DNA of 64,000 bases from assembly GCA_963770245.1 (NCBI GenBank), contig CAVYOX010000016.1, forward strand, positions 124,001-188,000. Direction: 5' to 3'. Numbering within the stretch: position 1 is the first letter of the stretch; each line of letters starts with the position of its first letter. Under the pieces are notes generated by a model. It searched no databases, had not been told where the DNA came from, and saw only the letters and a program-made list of their open reading frames with translations. Below, piece by piece: positions 1 to 8,963 of the stretch. Both the position numbers and the translations under genes were made by a program. The DNA is from PALSA-270 sp963770245 (GTDB lineage: Bacteria; Acidobacteriota; Terriglobia; Terriglobales; Acidobacteriaceae).

Positions 1-252
1 ACCCGCTCCCATCTGTTCGAGCACTTCTTTACCACCAAAGCGCCGGGCCGGGGCAGCGGCCTAGGGTTGGCGACGGTGGGCCGCATTGTGCAGGAAGAAA
101 ACGGGACTATCGCCGTGGAGAGCGACCTGGGAGCCGGCACGCGCGTGCTGGTGTGCCTGCCGTCGGCCCACCGCAACCCCACCCCCACACCAGAAACACC
201 GAATCGGGCGAGCGAAACAGATCTGATCTCGAGAAGAGGAAACCAACCATGA
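1..252 (+). CDS. Sensor histidine kinase, C-terminal end (partial)
   Basis: Reading frame 1 is open from the window edge to a TGA at 250-252. It encodes the last part of a GHKL ATPase domain: an F-box (FEHFFTTK) followed by the G2 nucleotide-binding box (GRGSGLGLATV), then the final strands of the fold (GTIAVESDLGAGTRVLVCLP). About 30 residues of disordered Pro/Thr-rich tail follow. The stop overlaps the ATG of the next gene (ATGA, 249-252), so the kinase and the NtrC-type regulator are translationally coupled and very likely form one two-component system. The sensor and DHp domains lie outside the window, so the signal is unknown. Confidence 0.85.
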   Translation, partial: TRSHLFEHFFTTKAPGRGSGLGLATVGRIVQEENGTIAVESDLGAGTRVLVCLPSAHRNPTPTPETPNRASETDLISRRGNQP

Positions 253-1652
253 CCACAGCCGCAGCCACCGTTTTTAACCCGCCGCAAATCGAGCGCGCCA
301 ATTTTCTGAACCTCATGATCGTCGACGATGAGCGCGCCATCCGCGAAGTGTGCCGCGAAGTGGCGCAGTCCCTCGGCTTTAACTGTTTAGTCGCCGATTC
401 CGCCGAACACGCCTATCGCCAGCTGGAGTCGCAGGGCATCGACGTGGTGCTGCTCGACCTGAAGTTGCCGGGGGCGGGAGGGCTCGAGGCCTTGCGCCAG
501 ATCCGGGAGCGGCGTCCGGATGCGGTGGTCATCGTGGTGACCGGCTACGGCACCGTGCACTCGGCGGTGCAAGCCATGAAGACTGGCGCCTACGACTACA
601 TGACCAAGCCCTTCAGCATCGAAGAACTGAAGCTGCTTCTCGAACGGGTCTCCGGCCACCTGAAACTGAAGAGCGAGAACCGCATTCTGCGCGAGAAGAT
701 CAAGTCGAAACAGGGTTTCGGCGGGATTGTCGGGCGCGCGCCGGAGATGGAACGGCTCTACCGGATCATCGCCAAGGCGGCCCAAAGCAACCATCCCGTA
801 CTGATCCTCGGCGAGAGCGGCACCGGCAAAGAGATCGTCGCCCGCTCCATCCATTTCTCGGGCCCTTACCGGGACAAGCCCTTCATTCCCGTCGACTGCG
901 GTTCGCTCGTTCCGACCCTGATCGAAAGCGAGCTCTTCGGCTACGTGAAGGGAGCCTTTACCGGGGCGGTGCAGGCCAAAGAAGGTCTGCTGGCCATTGC
1001 CGAGGGCGGCACCGTGTTTCTCGACGAAGTGGGCGAACTGCCGGTGGATCTGCAGGCCAAGCTGCTGCGCGCCATTCAGGAGAAGGAAATCCGTCCGGTC
1101 GGCAGCACCCGGCGCATTCCGATCAACGTCCGCATTCTGGCCGCGACCAACCGCGAGCTGGAACAGGCGGTCGCACAAGGCACCTTCCGCCGCGATCTCT
1201 ACTTCCGCTTGAATGTGCTGAGCCTGCGCATTCCGCCGTTACGCGAGCGCCGGCAGGACATACCCTTGCTGGTGGGATATTTTCTGGAGCGGCTGGCGCG
1301 ATCCTCGGGGCAGCAGCGGACGATCAGCGACGAGGCGCTGAAGGCCATGCTGGCTTACGACTGGCCGGGCAACGTGCGCGAACTGGAGAACTGCCTGGAA
1401 CGGGCATGCGCTCTGACCACGGGTCCGGTGATCAACGGAGCCGACTTGCCGACCGCCATCCACTCGACCGCCAGCGTCCCTGAGAACGGAGACGGCGCGA
1501 GCAAGATTTTGCCCATGGCAGAGCTCGAAAAGCAAACCATTCTCAACACGATCACGCACCTGAACGGGGACAAACTGATGGCGGCGCGGCTGCTCGGGAT
1601 TGGCAAGACCACGCTGTACCGCAAGCTGAAGGAATACACCGAGCAGGACTAG
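249..1652 (+). CDS. NtrC-family sigma54-dependent response regulator
   Basis: 467-residue enhancer-binding protein. A receiver domain (about residues 20-135) has the acidic pair D26-D27, phospho-acceptor D70 and conserved K120. The AAA+ sigma54-activation domain follows, with Walker A GESGTGKE (188-195) and the sigma54-contacting loop GAFTGA (235-240). The C-terminus is a Fis-type helix-turn-helix (LNGDKLMAARLLGIGKTTLY). The frame is open further upstream, but the ATG at 249 has a purine-rich RBS (AGAGGAAA) and gives the usual N-terminus, so it was chosen. The intact GAFTGA loop indicates true sigma54 dependence. The target genes are not evident here. Confidence 0.93.
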   Translation: MTTAAATVFNPPQIERANFLNLMIVDDERAIREVCREVAQSLGFNCLVADSAEHAYRQLESQGIDVVLLDLKLPGAGGLEALRQIRERRPDAVVIVVTGYGTVHSAVQAMKTGAYDYMTKPFSIEELKLLLERVSGHLKLKSENRILREKIKSKQGFGGIVGRAPEMERLYRIIAKAAQSNHPVLILGESGTGKEIVARSIHFSGPYRDKPFIPVDCGSLVPTLIESELFGYVKGAFTGAVQAKEGLLAIAEGGTVFLDEVGELPVDLQAKLLRAIQEKEIRPVGSTRRIPINVRILAATNRELEQAVAQGTFRRDLYFRLNVLSLRIPPLRERRQDIPLLVGYFLERLARSSGQQRTISDEALKAMLAYDWPGNVRELENCLERACALTTGPVINGADLPTAIHSTASVPENGDGASKILPMAELEKQTILNTITHLNGDKLMAARLLGIGKTTLYRKLKEYTEQD

Positions 1653-1783
1653 ACCGTCGACCCGGTCTCAGTCCGAGGTGGGCCGAGGCTTCCCGCGACG
1701 GGAAACGATGACCGGGGGTGCAGACGCAAGTGCCTTGTTTTCAATGGCCGAGTTGTGGCCGACGACGTGCACTTGGGGCAGCC

Positions 1784-2278
1784 ATGATTCTGCTGATTAC
1801 GCCATCGGCACAAGCCCAAGACTGCGCGCAAGCCCTTTCCGAAGCGACTGCGGAAAGCATGCAAGTGGCCTCCACGCTACGCGAGGCCGCCACCCAACTG
1901 CGCGCCCACGAGTTTTCCGCGGTGATCTTCGATCAGGCGCTGCTCGAAGCCGAACCCGACGAAAGCGAACTGGTCCTGCAGCACACCGGAACCGCCATGC
2001 CGGTGCATGTGAATTTCGCCATCAGCGGAGTCTCGCGCGTGGTGCGCGAGTTGCGTGCGGCTTTACGCCGCCGCCAATGCGAAGGCCTAGTCGCGCGGCA
2101 GAAGGCGGAACAGGATTTGCGGAACGAAGTGAAGGGCACGGTGACGGCGATGCTGCTGTCCTGTGAGATGGTGCTCGAACTCCCCGAACTTTCAGCCCCC
2201 GCCCGAGCCAAGATCCGCACCGTCCACGAACTGGCCCAAGGCGTCTGCGGCAAGCTCGGAATGTCGAACTCGGACTGA
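1784..2278 (+). CDS. Orphan receiver-like / DHp-like signalling protein
   Basis: 164-residue protein read from ATG 1784, which has a GGGG ribosome-binding site 5 bases upstream. Residues 1-100 resemble a degenerate receiver domain: hydrophobic first strand (MILLITP), then SAVIFD with D50 in the phospho-acceptor position, but without the N-terminal acidic pair. Residues 105-160 form two amphipathic helices resembling a histidine-kinase dimerisation domain (LRNEVKGTVTAMLLSCE) with no phosphorylatable His. It sits directly behind the NtrC-type regulator, so a modulatory role in that system is plausible. The family assignment is by pattern only. Confidence 0.6.
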   Translation: MILLITPSAQAQDCAQALSEATAESMQVASTLREAATQLRAHEFSAVIFDQALLEAEPDESELVLQHTGTAMPVHVNFAISGVSRVVRELRAALRRRQCEGLVARQKAEQDLRNEVKGTVTAMLLSCEMVLELPELSAPARAKIRTVHELAQGVCGKLGMSNSD

Positions 2279-2304
2279 TCCGGTCGTCGCCCGCAGCGAA
2301 GCGT

Positions 2305-2325
2305 ACAATTCCGTGCAAGAATTGT
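2305..2325. repeat. Short inverted repeat upstream of the glycosyltransferase
   Basis: ACAATTC and GAATTGT, separated by 7 bases, form a perfect 7-bp inverted repeat between the orphan receiver gene and the glycosyltransferase. It could be an operator or a weak hairpin. There is no U-tract, so it is not an intrinsic terminator. Confidence 0.3.
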
Positions 2326-2466
2326 GCAATCTCTTGCAGTTCCCGCCTGCCAAACCAAGAAAGCCTTACAATGCCGGTGCGTTCTCCGGATAAAATGGGC
2401 GAGCGCAAGCGCCGACGGCTCCATCCACCCGGATGGCCCGTGATCGCGGCAGAGTCAGGAGTTTCC

Positions 2467-3585
2467 GTGCACGTTCTGGTCACCGCAGACACTTTGAGTG
2501 GCGTGTGGGCTTACACGCGCGAACTGGTCACTGGACTGGTGGGCCGGGGAGTGCGCGTCACTTTGGTCAGCGTCGGTGAAATCCCTCTGCCCCAGCAAAC
2601 CTACTGGATCGACAGCCTGCAGGGACTGGAATACCACCCCACCGCGTTTCGCCTGAACTGGATGGAAGAAGCCGAACAGGACCTCGAGGAATCTTCCGCC
2701 TACCTGGCCGCGCTGGCGCGGGAGGTGAAACCCGATGTGCTGCATCTGAACCATGCCTGCTATGGCAGCCTCCCGGTGGCGATGCCGCGCGTGGTCGTGG
2801 CCCACGGGGACTTCATCAGTTGGTGGAAAGCAGTGCACGGCCGCGAACCGGAGGAAAGCCGCTGGCTGCGCTGGTATCGCGATACCATGATTCGCGGTCT
2901 TTCGGGCGCCACGGCGGTCGTCGCCCCCAACGCCTGGATGCTCGATACCCTCCATTCCTGCTACATCCGGTCCCCGCAGGAGTCGGTCATCTACAACGGA
3001 AGGAATCCCCTCGCCTTCAATCCTTATGTGGGCAAAGAAGATTCGGTGCTGGCGGTTGGACGACTGTGGGACGCGGGCAAACAAGTCTCGCTGCTGACCC
3101 AGTGCACGCACCCCTTGCCAGTCTGCATCGTTGGCTCCGACGGCGCCGTGCCCGCATTGAAGGTCCCGATTCGCGCCGAGGTCAAACTTGCGGTCGATGA
3201 CCTGCGCGTTTCCCTGAAGGGACCGCAGAACGAAGTGCAGATGCGTGCGCTCTACAGCCGCGCCTCCATTTACGCGGCGACTTCGCGCTACGAACCGTTC
3301 GGCATCGGCGCGCTCGAGGCGGCGCTGTCCCGCTGCGCCATCGTGGCCAATGACATTCCCACCTTCCGTGAGGTCTGGGGGGAGGATGCCCTGTACTTTC
3401 GGGCGAATGACGCCGCCAGCCTGGCCGAGGTAATCCAGTCCCTCAGTGCAGACCGGAACCTGTGCCGTGCCTATGGGAACCGCGCCTACCATCGGGCCCG
3501 GGAGCGCTTCAGCGCCAAGCGCATGCTGGACGAGTATCTGGGACTCTACCGCAACCTGCTCGGCCGAGAATCCGCTGCCGCCTAA
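2467..3585 (+). CDS. GT4-family glycosyltransferase
   Basis: 372-residue GT-B glycosyltransferase. The N-terminal Rossmann domain begins MHVLVTADTLSGVW, and the donor-binding C-terminal domain carries the EX7E-type segment (YEPFGIGALEAALSRC) and VAVGRL-like strand start (VLAVGRLWDAGK) typical of GT4. The frame is open from 2371, but the GTG at 2467 is preceded by AGGAG at a 5-base spacing and starts exactly at the first beta-strand, so it was preferred. Acceptor and sugar donor cannot be predicted. It stands alone, not in a recognisable polysaccharide operon. Confidence 0.85.
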   Translation: MHVLVTADTLSGVWAYTRELVTGLVGRGVRVTLVSVGEIPLPQQTYWIDSLQGLEYHPTAFRLNWMEEAEQDLEESSAYLAALAREVKPDVLHLNHACYGSLPVAMPRVVVAHGDFISWWKAVHGREPEESRWLRWYRDTMIRGLSGATAVVAPNAWMLDTLHSCYIRSPQESVIYNGRNPLAFNPYVGKEDSVLAVGRLWDAGKQVSLLTQCTHPLPVCIVGSDGAVPALKVPIRAEVKLAVDDLRVSLKGPQNEVQMRALYSRASIYAATSRYEPFGIGALEAALSRCAIVANDIPTFREVWGEDALYFRANDAASLAEVIQSLSADRNLCRAYGNRAYHRARERFSAKRMLDEYLGLYRNLLGRESAAA

Positions 3586-3712
3586 GCGCGCGCCCCTCCA
3601 ACCTTCGCCGGCCCTCAATCGAAGCTCAGCCCGCAGGCCCGCTCGAGCCCGTCGCCGTCTAGTCCCGCGCCATTCTTCAGTGGTATGTTGGATGACTGAC
3701 AACGGAGGTCCC

Positions 3713-3949
3713 ATGCCTGCGGTAAAGATCACCGTCAAGAAGAATGGCCCCTATCGGGTTGAAGCTCCGGAAGGATCGATCGAACTGATCGACGCCGAAG
3801 GCAACCCCTACGACCTGACCGGCAAACCCGCCTTTTCGCTCTGCCGTTGCGGCGGCTCGGTGAACAAACCTTTCTGCGATGGAACCCACAGCCGCATCGG
3901 ATTCGAGGGAGCAGAATCGGCGGTCAAGAAGTCCGACAGTCCCGGCTAG
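3713..3949 (+). CDS. CDGSH-type iron-sulfur protein
   Basis: 78-residue protein with one CDGSH iron-sulfur motif: C44-x-C46, then C55-D-G-T-H59, matching the C-x-C-x2-(S/T)-x3-P-x-C-D-G-x-H consensus that binds a 2Fe-2S cluster with three Cys and one His. Start ATG 3713 has a strong GGAGG RBS 4 bases away. No membrane segment is visible, so it is probably cytosolic, as in other bacterial members. Such proteins are linked to redox and iron handling. It may be co-transcribed with the downstream flavoprotein (42-base gap). Confidence 0.92.
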   Translation: MPAVKITVKKNGPYRVEAPEGSIELIDAEGNPYDLTGKPAFSLCRCGGSVNKPFCDGTHSRIGFEGAESAVKKSDSPG

Positions 3950-3991
3950 TGAGGCGGCGACCGGCGCTCGCTGCTTCGCGAGAGAACCCTG

Positions 3992-5947
3992 ATGAGCGAT
4001 TCCCGAGACCGAGAGCTGGGAATGCACTGCTCGATTACCCGGCGAGACTTCTTGAATGGGATGGCGCTCTCGCTCGCCCTGCCCCTCTGGCCCGCAGCTC
4101 GGTGGGCCGCTTTCGGGGCCGAGGCCACGCCGGAAAGCTCTCCCGATTACGATCCGCCGGCTTTGACCGGCCTCCGCGGCAGCCATCCCGGGGCCTTTGA
4201 GGCGGCCCACAGCTTGCGCGATGGAACTTTCTGGGAGCACGCCGGAAAACCCACCGACACCGGGGAGAGCTATGACCTGGTGGTGGTCGGCGGAGGCATC
4301 AGCGGACTGGCCGCCGCGCACTTTTTCCGCAAGCTGGGCCACCCGCACGCCCGCGTTCTCATCCTCGACAACCACGACGACTTCGGAGGACATGCCAAGC
4401 GCAATGAGTTCCAGGCCAAGCGATGGCTTCTCGGATATGGCGGAACCTACGCCATCGAGAGTCCGGCGCCGTACAGCGCGGTGGCCAAGGGGCTGATCGC
4501 TGAACTGGGGATCGATGTCTCCTCCTATCCGCGCTATGTTCAGCGGGATCTCTATTCCTCGCGCGGATTGGTTCCGCAGATCTTTTTCGACCAGGAAAAC
4601 TTTGGAGTGGACCGACTGGTGGTGGATCCGGCACCCCTCGACGTCTCAGACACCGGAGACTGCGCGGGCGGTGGCCGCGAAAGCTGGAAGAAGTTTCTGG
4701 CCGAGGCGCCACTGTCGGAGGCGGGCAAGCGCGATATCGGACGGCTGTTCGAGTCGAGCGAAGATTATTTTCCCGGGTTGACCTCAACCGAGAAGAAGGC
4801 TCGTCTGGCACGAATGAGTTATGCCAACTTTCTCCGCCAGGTGGTCGGGGTCCACGAAGAGATCGTGCGTTTGTATCAGGCGATCCCGCAAGCCTGGTTT
4901 GGCCTGGGAATTGACGCGGTGTCCGCCCAGGATGCCTGGGGAATGGGCTATCCCGGCTTCGCCGGCTTGCATCTGGACCCGACCCCCGGACGCGGCATGA
5001 ACCGCGATACCATTCGCAACCGAGAAGCGGAGAACTACTTTTTCCACTTTCCCGACGGCAACGCCTCGATTGCCCGTCTACTGGTTCGCCAGCTGATTCC
5101 CGATGCCATTCCCGGTAGCTCCGCCGCCGATGTCGTCCTGGCTCGCGCCCACTACGCCGCCCTCGATCGCCCATCTTCGCCAGTTCGCATTCGCCTGAAT
5201 AGCACCGTGGTCCAGGTGAGACACCGCGGCAGTCTCGCGGGCGCAAAAGAAGTGGAAATCAGCTATGCCCGCCTCGGCCGGGTCGACACCGTGCGGGCGG
5301 CACATACCATCCTCGCCTGCTGGCATGTCGTCATTCCCTATATCTGCGACGAACTGCCGGAGCGGCAGAAAAAAGCCCTGTCCGCAGCCGCCAAGGTTCC
5401 GCTTTTGTACACCAACGTCGCACTGCGCAACTGGACCGCGTTTGAGAAGCTGGGTGCATGCTCGGTCTATGCTCCCGGCTGCTATCATTCGAGCTTCAAC
5501 TTGGATTTGCCGGTGAGCATCGGGGGCTACGAATGTTCGCGGAACCCGGGCGATTCGGTGGTCATTCATATGCTGAAGACGCCCTGCCAGCCGGGGCTTC
5601 CCGCCCGCGACCAGCATCGCATCGGCCGCCTGGAGCTGTTCTCGACCACCTTTCGAACCATGGAACGCAACATTCGCGAGCAACTGGCGCGCACTCTCGG
5701 CGCCGGTGGATTCGACCCCGTCCGCGACATCGCGGCCATCACCGTGAACCGCTGGCCGCATGGCTACGCCTACGAATACAACTCGCTGTGGGATGATTTT
5801 TGGCTCGAGGGCGGCGAAACCCCTTGCCAGGTCGCCCGCCGGCCCTTTGGCCGGATTGCGATTGCCAATGCCGACGCCGGCGCCTACGCCTACACCGACG
5901 GTGCCATTGATCAGGCCTACCGGGCGGTGGGGGAGCTCTCCGGGTAG
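3992..5947 (+). CDS. Tat-exported FAD oxidoreductase, spermidine dehydrogenase-like
   Basis: 651 residues. A twin-arginine signal (TRRDFLNGMALSLALPL, RR at 17-18) indicates export of a folded, cofactor-loaded enzyme. A dinucleotide-binding motif GGGISGLAA (100-108) and the following NHDDFGGHAKR segment bind FAD. Overall layout (acidic FWEH-GKPTD lead-in before the Rossmann fold, C-terminal FGRIAIANADAGAYAYTDGAIDQ FAD-closing segment) resembles proteins annotated as spermidine dehydrogenase. The substrate is not proven by sequence, so periplasmic amine oxidation is the likely but unconfirmed function. It follows the CDGSH gene at 42 bases. Confidence 0.75.
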   Translation: MSDSRDRELGMHCSITRRDFLNGMALSLALPLWPAARWAAFGAEATPESSPDYDPPALTGLRGSHPGAFEAAHSLRDGTFWEHAGKPTDTGESYDLVVVGGGISGLAAAHFFRKLGHPHARVLILDNHDDFGGHAKRNEFQAKRWLLGYGGTYAIESPAPYSAVAKGLIAELGIDVSSYPRYVQRDLYSSRGLVPQIFFDQENFGVDRLVVDPAPLDVSDTGDCAGGGRESWKKFLAEAPLSEAGKRDIGRLFESSEDYFPGLTSTEKKARLARMSYANFLRQVVGVHEEIVRLYQAIPQAWFGLGIDAVSAQDAWGMGYPGFAGLHLDPTPGRGMNRDTIRNREAENYFFHFPDGNASIARLLVRQLIPDAIPGSSAADVVLARAHYAALDRPSSPVRIRLNSTVVQVRHRGSLAGAKEVEISYARLGRVDTVRAAHTILACWHVVIPYICDELPERQKKALSAAAKVPLLYTNVALRNWTAFEKLGACSVYAPGCYHSSFNLDLPVSIGGYECSRNPGDSVVIHMLKTPCQPGLPARDQHRIGRLELFSTTFRTMERNIREQLARTLGAGGFDPVRDIAAITVNRWPHGYAYEYNSLWDDFWLEGGETPCQVARRPFGRIAIANADAGAYAYTDGAIDQAYRAVGELSG

Positions 5948-6055
5948 AACCACCCGTCGAGTGCCCGCGGGCGAGCGAGGCATGGGCCGAGAAAACCGGC
6001 GATGGCGAAAACCCCGCTGGCGGCTTGAACTGGCGGGGCGTTGCCCGGCGAGTGA

Positions 6056-7294
6056 TCAGTGAATGGTCTTGGTCTTTCTCGACATATAGTCCATCAGCAG
6101 ATACTGCCCTAAGGTGTACGGAGTGGTGAAGTAAGCCTTGCCCCGGCACATCTCTGTGACCTTCTGCACGAACTGAACCAGCCCATAATCGGAGGCCAGC
6201 ATGAATGTGTTGATCATGACGCTCGCCCGTTTGCATTTTGAAACTTCTTCGAGCGTCTGGCTCACCACCAGCGGATCGAGCCCGAAAGCGTTTTTGTAAA
6301 TGCGCCCGTCTTCCAAGGTCAGCGCCGAAGGTTTGCCATCGGTGATCATGACGATCTGCTTCATGTCCTTGCGCTGCCGCTCGAGAATGCGCTGCGCCAG
6401 CCGCAGGCCCTCGCGCGTATTGGTGTAGTAAGGCCCCACCTTGACCCGCGCCAGTTGCGAAATGGGAACTTCCTCGGCCGAGTCGTGAAACAGGACGAGC
6501 GACAGGGAATCGCCGGGGTATTGCGTGCGAATCAGCTGCGCCAGCGCCATGGCGACTTTCTTGGCCGGGGTGAAGCGGTCCTCTCCGTACAGAATCATCG
6601 AGTGCGAGCAGTCGAGCATCAACACGGTGGCGCAGGAAGACTGGTACTCGCACTGATGCACCTGCAAGTCGGAATACTCAATATTCAGCGGCAGGGCGAG
6701 ACCCTCGCGGCGAATGGCGCTCGAAAGCGTGGCCGTGATATCCAAGTTCAGCGTATCGCCAAACTCATAGGTCCGCGAGGATCCGCTGGTTTCGATGCCG
6801 GTGGCCATATCGCGGGTGTCATGGCGGCCAAAGCTGGATTTCCCGAGCGAGCCCATGAGATCGCGCAGCGTCTTGTATCCCAGAAAGTCCAGGCTCTTGT
6901 CGGTGATCTCAAACTTGGCCTGCTCGTGCGCCTCCCCGACTTGCCCGCCTACGCTCGAGGCCGGGCCGGGATCGTGCGGCTGATCAATGCTGATGTAGTT
7001 CTCTTGTTGCAGGCGCTCGATCAGTTGATCGATCAGCTGGTCGAGGGTTCCATCCATCTGCATCTGCTCGAGCTGCTCGCGCATTTCCGGGCTGAGCACA
7101 TCCCCTTCGAGCAAGGCCTGCTGAATGGCGCGCCGCAGATCCTCGAGCGTCTGCTGGCGGTCCGGAAAGGCATCATACAAGTAGTTCTCGAAGCCGCTCT
7201 GCAACAGGTAATCGGAAAGCGCGCTGAGCAGATCCTCCAGGCTCATTTCGCCCGCCGGATGGGGAACGTATTTGCTGTAGCGGATACGTTTCAT
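6056..7294 (-). CDS. VWA-domain protein paired with an AAA ATPase
   Basis: 412 residues. The C-terminal half is a von Willebrand A domain with the metal-ion-dependent adhesion site DCSHS (228-232) and a later MITDGKPSA strand. The N-terminal half is helical and rich in Glu/Gln (about 40-100), with no signal peptide, so it is cytosolic. It lies 87 bases downstream of a magnesium-chelatase-like AAA ATPase on the same strand, the arrangement seen for MoxR/VWA and BchI/BchD-type pairs, where the VWA protein acts as adaptor or partner of the ATPase. The substrate is unknown. Confidence 0.85.
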   Translation of the reverse strand: MKRIRYSKYVPHPAGEMSLEDLLSALSDYLLQSGFENYLYDAFPDRQQTLEDLRRAIQQALLEGDVLSPEMREQLEQMQMDGTLDQLIDQLIERLQQENYISIDQPHDPGPASSVGGQVGEAHEQAKFEITDKSLDFLGYKTLRDLMGSLGKSSFGRHDTRDMATGIETSGSSRTYEFGDTLNLDITATLSSAIRREGLALPLNIEYSDLQVHQCEYQSSCATVLMLDCSHSMILYGEDRFTPAKKVAMALAQLIRTQYPGDSLSLVLFHDSAEEVPISQLARVKVGPYYTNTREGLRLAQRILERQRKDMKQIVMITDGKPSALTLEDGRIYKNAFGLDPLVVSQTLEEVSKCKRASVMINTFMLASDYGLVQFVQKVTEMCRGKAYFTTPYTLGQYLLMDYMSRKTKTIH

Positions 7295-7381
7295 AGGCGC
7301 AGCCTGCGGTGGTCCGCCTCCCGGGGTGCGGAAATGCGGGGGTGTGGCGCGGGCGCTCGTGGCCGAGAGCGATCCGCGGCT

Positions 7382-8869
7382 CTAATTAAACGATCTCCTG
7401 GGGCGATACGGCATCTCATCCCGATCGAACGGCTTCTCTGCGGGTTTCGGCTGCTTCTCGCCGGCGGTGAACACGCGCTCCTCACTGCGTCCGATGCGCT
7501 TGTGCGCGTGCAGGCCTTCGAGCACAAATTCAGCGGCCGAGACTTGGGTTTCCGGAGTGTCTTTCGGTCCCACGCCCAGCTTGACGATCTTTTCCATCAG
7601 GCCCTGAATTCCCCGCAAAGCCGGCAAGGCATCCTCGGCGCCGGCGGTGTCCGCCAGTTGGATCTCTCCGCCCAGGTCAAACCACTGCACCACCTGCTGC
7701 ATGTCTACGCTCTTGAAGTAGTCGTCGTAGGTCTTGGCGATGGCGCTACGAATCAACTCGCGGCCCACGAAGTCTGCGCCTTTCATCTCGCCTTCATACT
7801 CGAGCTCGAGCTTTCCCGTGATGGCCGGCAGCGCGGCATACACATCGCCAATCCGCGGAACCACCAGTTTCTCCTCCTGCTGGATGGCCCGGCGCTCCGC
7901 ATTCGAGACCACGTTCTCGACGCAGGAGATGGGCAGCCGCTGGCTCACCCCCGAGCGCTTGTCAATTTTCTTATCTTCGCGCGCCATGAAGGCAATGCGC
8001 TCGACCACTTCCCGCACGTATTTCGGCAAGTGCAGCTTCGATCCCTGGCGCTCGGTCCAGGCCTCTTGCGCGGTGATCGAGATTCCTTCCTCGACGGTGG
8101 CGGGATAGTGGGTGCGAATCTCCGATCCCACGCGGTCTTTCAGCGGCGTAATGATTTTCCCGCGGGCGGTGTAGTCTTCCGGATTGGCGCTGAACACCAG
8201 CGCCACATCGAGCGGGAGGCGGATGGGATATCCCTTAATCTGCACGTCGCCTTCCTGCATGATGTTGAACAACCCCACCTGAATCTTGCCCGCCAGGTCG
8301 GGCAGTTCGTTGATGGCGAAGATGCCGCGATTGGCGCGCGGCAAAAGGCCATAGTGCACTGTGAATTCGCTGCTGAAGTCATGCCCTCCACGTGCCGCCT
8401 TGATGGGATCGATATCGCCGATCAGATCGGCGATGGTGACGTCCGGGGTCGCCAGTTTCTCGACGTAACGTTGCTCCGGGGTCAGATAGGCAATGGCGGT
8501 TGCATCCCCGCATTCCGCAATCAGCTCCCGGCAGCGGCGACAGATGGGCGTGTAGGGATTGTCGTGGATCTCGCAGCCCGCGAGGTAGGGCATCGCGGGA
8601 TCGAGCAGAGTGGTCAAGGCGCGGAGCATGCGGCTTTTCGCCTGTCCGCGCAATCCGAGCAGTATGAAATGGTGGCGCGAAAGAATGGCGTTAATCACCT
8701 GCGGTACGACCGTGTCGTCATAGCCCACGATGCCGGGGAAAATGGCACCGTCCTCGCGCAGTCGTGCCAGCAGATTGTCGCGCAGCTCGTCCTTAACACG
8801 CCGGGTACGCAGGATGGATTCGGAGAAGGGACCTCGGCGCAATTCGCCGAGTGTGCGCGGAAGACTCAT
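7382..8869 (-). CDS. Magnesium chelatase ChlI-like AAA ATPase
   Basis: 495 residues from ATG 8869; the frame extends upstream, but MSLPRTLGEL is the natural start, with GGGGG upstream. The AAA core carries a divergent Walker A, GLRGQAKS (72-79), where the usual Gly before Lys is Ala, then a Walker-B-like GIFAINELPDL and sensor-1 VFSANPED. Between them four cysteines (C99, C110, C113, C120) could bind a metal. It is followed by the VWA gene and preceded by a LON-domain gene. No chlorophyll genes are nearby, so a chaperone-like MoxR role is more likely than pigment synthesis. Confidence 0.8.
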   Translation of the reverse strand: MSLPRTLGELRRGPFSESILRTRRVKDELRDNLLARLREDGAIFPGIVGYDDTVVPQVINAILSRHHFILLGLRGQAKSRMLRALTTLLDPAMPYLAGCEIHDNPYTPICRRCRELIAECGDATAIAYLTPEQRYVEKLATPDVTIADLIGDIDPIKAARGGHDFSSEFTVHYGLLPRANRGIFAINELPDLAGKIQVGLFNIMQEGDVQIKGYPIRLPLDVALVFSANPEDYTARGKIITPLKDRVGSEIRTHYPATVEEGISITAQEAWTERQGSKLHLPKYVREVVERIAFMAREDKKIDKRSGVSQRLPISCVENVVSNAERRAIQQEEKLVVPRIGDVYAALPAITGKLELEYEGEMKGADFVGRELIRSAIAKTYDDYFKSVDMQQVVQWFDLGGEIQLADTAGAEDALPALRGIQGLMEKIVKLGVGPKDTPETQVSAAEFVLEGLHAHKRIGRSEERVFTAGEKQPKPAEKPFDRDEMPYRPRRSFN

Positions 8870-8963
8870 GATGACAGACCCCCAGAAAAAAGCGCCGCTC
8901 CATGCGATTATACCCCGCGAGTCTCGGCTCGTTGCCGGGGCTCGGGAGGACGAGTGGCCGGGC

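Noticed and set aside
2455..3738. Long minus-strand open frame opposite the glycosyltransferase
   Set aside because: It is the antisense of a clear GT4 gene with codon-position bias on the plus strand; no domain is recognisable in it.
5948..6055. Terminator between the Tat flavoprotein and the VWA gene
   Set aside because: CCCCGC/GCGGGG can pair, but the loop is about 16 bases and no T-tract follows on either strand.
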